Positions 55,174-64,000 of a stretch of 64,000 bases of DNA are shown piece after piece. Under the pieces are notes generated by a model. That model was given only the letters and a program-made list of their open reading frames with translations, had not been told where the DNA came from and did not search any database. Source of the DNA: Lolium rigidum (taxonomy: Eukaryota; Streptophyta; Magnoliopsida; Poales; Poaceae); contig NC_061513.1 of NCBI RefSeq assembly GCF_022539505.1, forward strand, positions 353,381,696 through 353,445,695. Reading direction: 5' to 3'. The translations under genes were made by a program, and so were the position numbers. How positions within the stretch are numbered: position 1 is the stretch's first letter; every line of letters begins with the position of its first letter.

Positions 55174-57766
55174 GTTACACTTTCTGCGCCTAGCCGAAAG
55201 GCGTTAAAGAAAAGCGCTTATGGGAGACAACCCATGTTTTTACTCCAGTATTTTTGTTTTATATTTGTGTCTTGGAAGTTGTTTACTACTGTAGCAACCT
55301 CTCCTTATCTTAGTTTTATGTTTTGTTGTGCCAAGTAAAGTCTTTGATAGAAAAGTAAGTACTAGATTTGGATTATCGCGCAGCTTCCGCATTTCTTTGC
55401 CGTCACGAATCTGGGTCTATCTCCCCGTAGGTAGCTCAGAAAATTAAGCCAATTTACGAGCATGATCCTCAGATATGTACGCAACTTTCATTCAATTTGA
55501 GCATTTTCGTTTGAGCAAGTCTGGTGGCCTAATAAAATCCATCTTTACGGACCGTTCTGTTTTGACAGATTCTGCCTTTTATTTCGCATTGCCTCTTTTG
55601 CTATGTTGGATGAATTTCTTTGATCCATTAATGTCCAAGTAGCTTTATGCAATGTCCAGAAGTGTTAAGAATGATTGTGTCACCTCTGAACATGTGAATT
55701 TTTATTATGCACTAACCCTCTAATGAGTTGTTTCGAGTTTGGTGTGGAGGAAGTTTTCAAGGATCAAGAGAGGAGTATGATGCAATATGATCAAGGAGAG
55801 TGAAAGCTCTAAGCTTGGGGATGCCCCGTGGTTCACCCCCGCATATTCTAAGAAGACTCAAGCTGTTTAAGCTTGGGGATGCCCAAGGCATCCCCTTCTT
55901 CATCGACAACATTATCGTGTTCCTCCCCCGAAACTATATTTTTATTCCGTCACATCTTATGTACTTTGCTTGGAGCGTCGGTTTGTTTTTGTTTTTTGTT
56001 TTGTTTGAATAAAATGGATCCTAGCATTCACTTTATGGGAGAGAGACACGCTCCGTCGTAGCATATGGACAAATATGTCCTTAGGCTCTACTCATAGTAT
56101 TCATGGCGAAGTTTCTTCTTCGTTAAATTGTTATATGGTTGGAATTGGAAAATGCTACATGTAGTAACTCTAAAATGTCTTGGATAATTTGATACTTGGC
56201 AATTGTTGTGCTCATGTTTAAGCTCTTGCATCATATACTTTGCACCCATTAATGAAGAAATACTTAGAGCTTGCTAATTTGGTTTGCATATTTGGTTTCT
56301 CTAGAGTCTAGATAACATCTAGTATTGAGTTTTGAACAACAAGGAAGACGGTATGGAGTCTTATAATGTTTACCATATGTCTTTTATGTGAGTTTTGCTG
56401 TACCGTTCATCCTTGTGTTTGTTTCAAATAACCTTGCTAGCCTAAACCTTGTATCGAGAGGGAATACTTCTCATGCATCCAAAATACTTGAGCCAACCAC
56501 TATGCCATTTGTGTCCACCATACCTACCTACTACATGGTATTTATCCGCCATTCCAAAGTAAATTGCTTGAGTGCTACCTTTAAAATTCCATCATTCACC
56601 TTTGCAATATATAGCTCATGGGACAAATAGCTTAAAAACTATTGTGGTATTGAATATGTACTTATGCACTTTATCTCTTATTAAGTTGCTTGTTGTGCGA
56701 TAACCATGCTTCGGGGACGCCATCAACTATTCTTTGTTGAATATCATGTGAGTTGCTATGCATGTCCGTCTTGTCCGAAGTAAGAGAGATCTACCACCTT
56801 CATGGTTGGAGCATGCATATTGTTAGAGAAGAACTTTGGGCCGCTAACTAAAGCCATGATTCATGGTGGAAGTTTCAGCTTTGGACATATATCCTCAATC
56901 TCATATGAGAATAATAATTGTTGCCACATGCTTATGCATTAAAGAGGAGTCCATTATCTCGTTGTCCATGTTGTCCCGGTATGGATGTCTAAGTTGAGAA
57001 TAATCAAAAGCGAGAAATCCAAAATGCGAGCTTTCTCCTTAGACCTTTGTACAAAGCGGCATGGAGGTACCCCATTGTGACACTTGGTCAAAACATGTGC
57101 ATTGCAAAGATCCGGTAGTCCAAGTTAATTAGGACAAGGTGCGGGCACTATTAGTATACTATGCATGAGACTTGCAACTTGTAAGATATAATGTACATAA
57201 CTCATATGCTTTATTACTACCGTTGACAAAATTGTTTCATGTTTTCAAAATAAAAGCTCTAGCACAAATATAGCAATCGATGCTTTCCTCTTTGAAGGAC
57301 CATTCTTTTTACTTTTATGTTGAGTCAGCTCACCTATCTCTCTCCACCTCAAGAAGCAAACACTTGTGTGAACTGTGCATTGATTCCTACATACTTGCAT
57401 ATTGTACTTGTTATATTACTCTATGTTGACAATTATCCATGAGATATACATGTTACAAGTTGAAAGCAACCGCTGAAACTTAATCTTCCTTTGTGTTGCT
57501 TCAATACCTTTACTTTGATTTATTGCTTTATGAGTTAACTCTTATGCAAGACTTATTAATACTTGTCTTGAAGTACTATTCATGAAAAGTCTTTGCTTTA
57601 TGATTCACTTGTTTACTCATGTCATTACCATTGTTTTGATCGCTGCATCCACTACATATGTTTACAAATAGTATGATCAAGGTTATGATGGCATATCACT
57701 TCGTAAATTATCTTTGTTATCGTTTTACCTCGCTCGGGACGAGCAGTAACTAAGCTTGGGGATGCT
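55174..57766 (+). mobile_element. Non-coding interior and polypurine tract
   Basis: 2.6 kb without a conserved frame. The words 'aagcttggggatgcc' occur twice near 55810-55885, resembling the polypurine tract aagcttggggatgct that directly precedes the 3' LTR at 57752-57766. Confidence 0.7.
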
Positions 57767-59364
57767 TGATACGTCTCCGACGTATCGATAATTTCTTATG
57801 TTCTATGCCATATTATTGATGATACCTACATGTTTTATGCACACTTTATGTCATATTCGTGCATTTTCCGGAACTAACCTATTAACAAGATGCCGAAGTG
57901 CCGCTCTCGTTTTCCGCCGTTTTTGGTTTCGTAAATCCTAGTAACGAAATATTCTCGAATTGGACGAAACGAAGACCCGTGGGCCTATTTTTCCACGGAG
58001 CTTCCGAAGACCGAAGAACATACGAAGTGGGGCCACGAGGTGGCGACACCACAAGGCGGCGCGGCCAAGGGGGCCCGCGCCGCCCTATGGTGTGGGCCCC
58101 TCGTCGCGCCCCCGACTCGCCCTTCCGCCTACTTAAAGCCTCCGTCGCGAAACCCCCGATGCGAAAAACCACGATACGGAAAACCCACCGAGACGCCGCC
58201 GCCGCCGATCCCATCTCGGGGATTCTGGAGATCTCCTCCGGCACCCTCGCCGGAGAGGGGATTCATCTCCCGGAGGACTCTACACCGCCATGGTCGCCTC
58301 CGGAGTGATGAGTGAGTAGTTCACCCCCGGACTATGGGTCCATAGCAGTAGCTAGATGGTTGTCTTCTCCTCATTGTGCTTCATTGTTGGATCTTGTGAG
58401 CTGCCTAACATGATCAAGATCATCTATCCGTAATACTCTATGTTGTGTTTGTCGGGATCCGATGGATAGAGAATACCATGTCATGTTAATTATCAAGTTA
58501 TTACATATGTGTTGTTTATGATCTTGCATGCTCTCCGTTACTAGTAGAGGCTCTGGCCAAGTTTTTGCTTTTAACTCCAAGAGGGAGTATTTATGCTCGA
58601 TAGTGGGTTCATGCCCGCATTGACACTCGGGACAATGGATGTAAAGTTCTAAGGTTGTGTTGTGCCGTTGCCACTAGGGATAAAACATTGGCGCTATGTC
58701 CGAGGATGTAGTTGTTGATTACATTACGCACCATACTTAATGCAATTGTCCGTTGCTTTGCAACTTAATACCGGAAGGGGTTCGGATGATAACCCGAAGG
58801 TGGACTTTTTAGGCATAGATGCAGCTTGGATGGCGGTCTATGTACTTTGTCGTAATGCCCAATTAAATCTCACTATACTTATCATGTCATGTATGTGCAT
58901 TGTTATGCCCTCTCTATTTGTCAATTGCCCGACCGTAATTTGTTCACCCAACATGCTTTTATCTTATGGGAGAGACACCTCTAGTGAACTCGTGGACCCC
59001 GGTCCATTCTTTTAATACCGAAATACAAATCTGCTCGCAATACTTGTTTTACTGTTTTCTCTCGCAAACAATCATCTTCCACACAATACGGTTAATCCTT
59101 TGTTACAAGCAAGTCTGGTGAGATTGACAACCTCACCGTTTCGTTGGGGCAAAGTACTTTGGTTGTGTTGTGCAGGTTCCACGTTGGCGCCGGAATCTCC
59201 GGTGTTGCGCCGCACTACATCCCGCCGCCATCAACCTTCAACGTGCTTCTTGGCTCCTCCTGGTTCGATAAACCTTGGTTTCTTTCTGAGGGAAAACTTG
59301 CTGCTGTGTGCATCATACCTTCCTCTTGGGGTTGCCCAACGAACGTGTGAAATACACGCCATCA
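57767..59364 (+). repeat. 3' LTR
   Basis: Partner of 52693-54292, with the same TGATACGTCTCC start and CGCCATCA end. Confidence 0.9.
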
Positions 59365-59645
59365 TTGGTCTCGGGTGGCCAGACTGCGATTAACGTTAAT
59401 GGGGAGATCGGCCCTTATTTTTGCAACTCGCGGGGCGTGCAGCAGGAAGACCCGCTATCACCAGTCCTAGTATGGTGGATGGGCTGGCAGCGATGCTAAC
59501 TATGGCTAATGAGGCGGGGCACATTCAGAGGGGTGGTTCCGCACCTCATTCCATGGGGAGTTTCGCACCTTCAATATGGCGATGATACGATGATCATGAT
59601 TGAGCCGAGAACATTGGGGGTTGTGAATCTCAAGCTACTTCTCCT
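59365..59645 (+). mobile_element. LINE reverse transcriptase, piece 2 of 4
   Basis: Continues the LINE: LVSGGQTAINVNGEIGPYFC, SRGVQQEDPLSP, then with frame changes VPHLIPWGVSHLQYGDDTMI (motif C as YGDD) and TLGVVNLKLLL. It ends with ctcct at the next insertion. Confidence 0.85.
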
Positions 59646-61406
59646 TGATACGTCTCAAACGCATCTATAATTTTTTATGCTCCATGCTTGTTTTACACCA
59701 AGTCATATGTGTTTTGTTTACACTTCGTTCCACTTTTACATGATTTCCGGCACTAACCTATTAACAAGATGCCACAGTGTCAGTTCCCTGTTTTCTGCTG
59801 TTTTTGTATTTCAGAAAAGTTGTACAGGAAATATTCTCGGAATGGACAAAACAAAAGCCGAAGTCAATATTTTACCGAAACAAAGACAAAGTCCAGAGGG
59901 GGGACGAAGAGAGCCGCAGCAGCAGTCGGCTCAAACCACCCCTAGGCGCAGCACGGACCTGGTCCGTGCCTAGCGTAGGTCTAGGCCCACCAGGCGCCCA
60001 ACCGACCTCAATTCTCCGCCTATTTATACATCGTCTCGGGAAAACCCTGGATACCCGAGCCTCCATCCACGAAAAGTTCCGTCGCGGCCGCTATCGCTGA
60101 ACCCATCTCGGGGTTCAAGCTCTTCCCGGCACCTGCCGAGGGGGGAAATCATCGCCGGAGGCATCTACATCGCCATGCCCGCCTCCCGAAGTGATGCGTG
60201 AGTAGTTCATTCCGGGACTATGGGTCCATAGCAGTAGCTAGATGGTTGTCTTCTCCACTTTGTGCTTCATGTATCGATCTTGTGAGCTGCCCTACATGAT
60301 CAAGATCATCTTTATGTAATCCTATATGTTTGGTTTGCTAGGATCCGATGAATATTGAATACTATGTTGAGATTGATTATATATTCATGTCATATGTTAT
60401 TTGTGATCTTGCATGCTCTCCGTTGCTAGTAGAAACTCTGGCCAAGTGGACACTTGTGATTGCAAGAGGGGGTATTTATGCTCGATAGTAGGTTCATGCC
60501 TCTAGTTTCCCGGGAGAGTGACTTTATAACTTCTGAGGTTGTAGATGTGTTGTTGCTACTAGGAAGAAAACAATAATGTTTTATCCAAGGGTAATTCTAT
60601 TGTTTACTTTACACACATTGCTTAATGCGGTAGTCTGTTGCTTGCAACTTTATACTGGAAGGAGTGCGGACGCTAACCTGAAGGTGCATTATTAGTCATA
60701 GACACAGTTGGATTAAAGTCTATGTATTATGTTGTAATGCCCAATATCAAATATCATAGTAATCATCTTGTCATGTATGGTCGATATTCTATCAATTGCC
60801 CAGCTGTAATTTGTTCACCCAACATGCTATTTGTTTATGGAGAGACACCTCTAGTGAACTGTGGACCCCGGTCCTATTTCCTTTACTGATAAATTCAACT
60901 GCAATCCTGTTCTGTTTACTTTCTGCAAACATCTTCTTTTATTCGATACATCTAATCCTTTGTGTTCAGCAAACCGGTGAGATTCAGTGGCGGACCCAGC
61001 CCAAACTTTTAGTGGGGGCCTTAGTGAGTGGGGGCCTTATTTCTTGGCTAAGTGGGGGCCCAATTAGTAAACTAGTAAGCTTCAACACTGTTAAACAAAA
61101 AATTGACGGGGTGCCTAGGCCCCCACTGGGCCCAACGTGGGTCCGCCCCTGGTGAGATTGACAACCTCACTGTAATTTGGGGCAAAGTACTTTGGTTGTG
61201 TTGTCTGCAGGTTCCACGTTGTTGCTGACGCCGGTAGTGCGCCCTGCCACTAGTCAGCCAGCAATACCTTCAGAAGTCACGCCTTTCTCCTACAGGTCGG
61301 TTAAACATTGGTTTCATACTGAGGGAAAACTTGCTGATGTGCTCATCACACCTTCCTCTTGGGGTTCCCCAACAGCGTGTCTGCATAAGACGAGTATACG
61401 CCATCA
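59646..61406 (+). mobile_element. Solo LTR with perfect TSD CTCCT
   Basis: Begins tgatacgtctcaaacg and ends tacgccatca. ctcct stands on both sides (59641-59645, 61407-61411). It belongs to the same broad LTR family as 52693-54292 but is clearly older and diverged. TATA-like tatttataca at 60021-60030. No internal region remains, as expected after LTR-LTR recombination. Confidence 0.9.
60985..61151. mobile_element. 167-bp hAT MITE inside the solo LTR
   Basis: Ends cagtggcggacccag and gtgggtccgcccctg form an inverted pair. The 8-bp duplication gtgagatt flanks it (60977-60984, 61152-61159). The 8-bp target duplication marks the hAT superfamily. The interrupted LTR sequence (ccggtgagattgacaacctc) rejoins exactly. 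Confidence 0.88.
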
Positions 61407-61549
61407 CTCCTCTCCTTTGAAAATATGTTAGGGCCGAAGATGGTGGTGACAGGGGTCAATGGGGAGGAAAAGCGAAGGGTCGCTCACTTGCTAAACTGTA
61501 AACTAGGCAAATTTCCCATCAAGTATTTGGGCCTTCCGATTAGTGATAA
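61407..61549 (+). mobile_element. LINE reverse transcriptase, piece 3 of 4
   Basis: Reads VVVTGVNGEEKRRVAHLLNC, KLGKFPIKYLGLPISDK (frame changes aside), the typical post-catalytic part of grass LINE RT. It is interrupted after gataa by the Harbinger-like element. Confidence 0.85.
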
Positions 61550-63232
61550 GGGCATCTCCAACGGGGCGACCCATCCCGTGCCCGCGCGTCCGGATGGGTC
61601 CAGCCGGACAAAAACCCGGCCCAACGCGGGGACGCATCGCAAAAGCGGACGGCCGCGGCGTCCGGAACGACGCAAACCCGGCCCAAATCTGGGCCGGGTT
61701 TGCGTGGCCGCGGATGGCACGCGGCGTCCTCGCGTGTCCGCCCTGTCCGCGTGGTTGGCCCACGTCGCTTGCCCCGGTCCTATTAAATGTGGACCGGGGA
61801 AGGGGACGGTCCCTATCCGAGTCCCCACTTTCCACTCCGGCCGCACGCGCGAGCTCGAAGCTTCCGCGCCGCCATGGCCCCGAGCGCGAGTTCGAGCCGT
61901 CCGCCAACGACCACGAGGCCGGCGGCCAGCGGCAAGTCGCCGCCGCCGGCGTTCGCAATGGGGCCGCCGGCGCGCTCCCGTGACGCGAGCGGATCTACGT
62001 CACCGTAGCGGTGGCGCAGATGTCTCGGGACGCCGGCGTCCCAATGCCGTGGGGGACGTGCACCTCCCCACGGCCGGCACCCGAGCCCGGATCGGGTTCC
62101 GGTGCCGCCCATCCCGGCTCCGGCCGCGCGCGCTACGCCGAGATCCGGAGGCGCCGCGCTCAGCTGCCGGCGGACCTCCGGCACGACCCCGCGTACGGCG
62201 ACGCAAGTCCCAACTGGGACTTGTGGTTCGAGGTGGAGCACGATGCGCGCCGGCGCACATGCTTCACATCCGCGACGGCGCGGCCTCGCGCGCAGCCAGG
62301 CACAGCTGCTAGGCGGGCTGGCCGCCGCCCGGCGGCCTCTACATCAACGAGCCCGCGCCCCGGCCCCAGCCCGCAGCCGCAGCCCCGGGAGGAGGAGAAC
62401 GACCCGGAGCCGCAGCGGCGCTCGCGGCGTCCCGCGAGCAGCAGGACCTCGACGAGCTGGCCAAATGGCCGCACCTCGCCGAGGCGCCGCGCACCTCCGC
62501 ACCGCGGAGGGGCGGCCAGGAAGGCCCAGGAGGACGCCCAGGCGGACGCGTGGGCCTTCCTCGAGCTGGCGCGCCGTCAGGAGGAGGCTACGCGTCAGGC
62601 GGCGCTCCGGGAGGAGGAGGAGCACCGGGCCGCGCGCCTGGCGGAGGAGGAGCGCCTGGCCACGCAGGCCGCAGCGGAGGTGGAGCGCCTAGCCACGCAG
62701 GCCGCAGCGGAGGAGCAGCTCCGACAGGAGTCCGCGCGGAGGGCACGGCTGCGCAGGCCGGCGAGCCCGCCGAACGCGCACTCCGCCTGGGAAAGGGCGC
62801 AGTGGGAGCCCTGGCCGGAGTCCCCGGTGCCCTCCGGCGTGTCGAGCCGGAACAGCGCGTCGCCGCCGGGGGCGTCGTCGTCATCGACGCCGACGATGAC
62901 GAGTACTACTGGGGGTATTACTGCCGGCGGCCACCGTGCTCGCAAACCCTGTCTAGGGTTTCTTTTTTTTTAGTTTAAAGCCCATATAGGGCTTTCTTTT
63001 GTGTAAAAATTGCCCAAAATAGGGCTAAGTTTAATTAACCACTAGTTAAATGTTATTTTTGGCTGTTTTCCTTTTTTATTTTCATATGCAGTGCGTCCGC
63101 GCGTTGGGCGCAGCGTGCGACCCAAACGGACACGCGGACGCGGGGCGCTGTCCGGGTGTCCGTTCGGCCACCCAAACGGCCCAAAACGGACGGCCCAGCG
63201 CGTCCGTTTGGGTCGCCCGGTTGGAGATGCCC
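61550..63232. mobile_element. Harbinger-like element with captured GC-rich frame
   Basis: TIRs gggcatctccaac at the left and gttggagatgccc at the right extend to 23 bp with one mismatch. taa flanks both sides (61547-61549, 63233-63235), so the LINE codons ISDK|ALTVAD rejoin exactly. The ends contain many gcgtccg/ccaaacggac words. No transposase is present. The 1.7-kb size, TAA target and TIR fit a non-autonomous PIF/Harbinger element related to the AP2-carrying elements. Confidence 0.88.
61874..62973 (+). pseudogene. Captured Ala/Glu/Arg-rich frame inside the element
   Basis: From the ATG at 61874 (MAPSASSSRPPTT) a protein can be followed through three or four frame changes: RIYVTVAVAQMSRDAGVPMP, RARYAEIRRRRAQLPADLRH, NWDLWFEVEHDARRR, LAASREQQDLDELAKWP, then a coiled stretch with a repeat (EEERLATQAAAE, VERLATQAAAEE), and a WERAQWEPWPESP tail. 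This matches a transposon-borne protein type common in Triticeae. Its origin and function are unknown to me. Confidence 0.6.
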
Positions 63233-63235
63233 TAA

Positions 63236-63738
63236 GGCACTAACGGTGGCTGACTGTGGTTTTCTCCCAGAAAAGGTGGGTCATAGGGTTGACCCATGGC
63301 AGGGGCTTTTCTTAGCCTCGGCTGGGAGGTTGGAGCTCACTAACTTCTGCTTGTCCAGCATGCCGATGTTCGCCATGGGAATCTATATGCTCCATGAGAC
63401 TACTCATGCAGCTATGGACAAACCCATGTCCCATTTGTTGTGGGAAGGAACTGGGACTAAGAGGAAATACCATCTGGTGGACTGGGCTACGGTGTGCAAG
63501 CCCAAAGAATTTGGGGGACTGCGGGTCCTGAATACCATGAGGATGAATATTGCCCTTTGGGTCAAATGGATTTTGAAGCTCTACCATAACACATAGGGTT
63601 TATGGGCAGACCTCCTAAGAGCGAAGTACTTAGGGGATAAAGATCTTTTCTCCCCAGAGGTGCGGAGCAGGGGCTCGTAATTCGGGGATGCTATCCAGAA
63701 GAAAAAATGGTACTTCAAGTTGGGAGCCAAGCATAAGG
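63236..63738 (+). mobile_element. LINE reverse transcriptase, piece 4 of 4
   Basis: Frame ALTVADCGFLPEKVGHRVDP, GRLELTNFCLSSMPMFAMGI, LWEGTGTKRKYHLVDWATVC, GGLRVLNTMRMNIALWVKWI, which is the thumb and zinc-binding region following RT. A stop follows LYHNT, then the frame goes on with LWADLLRAKYLGDKDLFSPE. It ends at KHKV, where another LTR begins. Confidence 0.85.
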
Positions 63739-64000
63739 TGTTGATACGTTGATGCATGTAAAATGTATACATAAACTTTGTCCTTTATCATATTGAATTC
63801 CTACATATTTGCAACATATATGATGATAATACCATGTTTTACATTGATTTATGGGGATTTACCAGTGATCCCCTTTGGTTTATAATGCTACAGAACAGGA
63901 AAAACCATGTTTTGTGTATTTTTACTTTGAGAGACCTATACGGAGTCAAACTGATCTGAGATTTTTGGAGCATTACTTTTTCATTGGGAGGAACAGCATG
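63739..64000 (+). mobile_element. Start of another LTR element, cut by the window edge
   Basis: After the LINE frame stops matching, the sequence begins tgttgatacgttgatgcatg and runs as AT-rich LTR-like DNA to the window end. It is a fourth insertion into the same LINE. The family and the exact first base are uncertain. Confidence 0.5.

Larger units (their letters stand above)
52693..59364 (+). mobile_element. Complete non-autonomous LTR retrotransposon, 6.7 kb
   Basis: Two LTRs (1600 and 1598 bp, about 98% alike by eye) start tgatacgtctccgacg and end cgccatca. The flanks read ctggt and ttggt, a 5-bp target duplication with one change. The interior has a tRNA-Asp-type primer site, a single 214-codon gag-like frame and a polypurine tract, but no protease, reverse transcriptase or integrase. 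It lies inside the LINE and splits codon-for-codon between QLV and SGGQT. Confidence 0.92.

Noticed and set aside
55800..56061. Short frames in the LTR element interior as a second protein
   Set aside because: They overlap in several frames, lack motifs, and are interrupted by copies of the polypurine-tract-like word.
61425..62312. A 296-codon protein spanning the LINE and Harbinger-like element
   Set aside because: The frame runs by chance from LINE sequence across the TIR into the element. The insertion boundary with its TAA duplication shows that it is not one gene.

Overview
This window is plant nuclear DNA, almost certainly from a Triticeae grass (wheat, goatgrass, barley or rye group). 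The evidence is nested grass-type LTR retrotransposons starting TGATACGTC, a Triticeae-type LINE, CACTA-, Harbinger-, hAT- and Mutator-like elements, GC-rich grass coding exons, and fragments of plant-only genes (CYP710A sterol desaturase, YSL metal transporter, thylakoid pentapeptide-repeat protein). No rRNA, tRNA, CRISPR array, operon or prokaryotic signal was seen.

Layout. (1) 1-11.4 kb and 39.1-50.5 kb are two direct copies of one segment, repeated at a period of about 39.1 kb. Each copy holds a degenerate ~340-bp tandem repeat, a telomere-like TTTAGG-rich stretch, GC-rich decayed exon modules, a chimeric pseudogene (5' end of a DUF1668-like gene joined to pieces of CYP710A), long non-coding DNA, and then one intact DUF1668-like gene (10167-11303 and 49294-50442). 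The copies are nearly identical up to a point inside that gene (10556/49683) and then differ at paralogue level. That pattern points to unequal crossing-over within the gene family. Each copy ends with a TIR element carrying a broken AP2/ERF reading frame. (2) 12.5-39.1 kb is a graveyard: a CACTA-associated Ulp1-like frame cut by a reversed LTR, several MITEs, remnants of a YSL transporter and of a pentapeptide-repeat gene, local direct repeats, and a third C-terminal CYP710A piece (37150-37776). (3) 52.5-63.7 kb is one LINE reverse-transcriptase fragment interrupted three times: by a complete non-autonomous LTR retrotransposon (52693-59364), a solo LTR (59646-61406, itself holding a hAT MITE), and a Harbinger-like element (61550-63232) carrying a captured host-type frame. 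Another LTR begins at about 63739 and runs off the window.

The only genes that look intact are the two DUF1668-like genes, whose function is unknown. Nothing here resembles a coordinated multi-gene system. The most informative features are the duplication breakpoint inside a gene, the gene-fusion pseudogene, and the nested-insertion record. One caution applies throughout. Differences between the duplicated copies, and between paired LTRs, cluster at CTG/CAG sites as changes such as CTG to CTCG, CCG or TCG. This looks like residual long-read consensus error at methylated CHG sites, so single-base frameshifts in this window may not be real.
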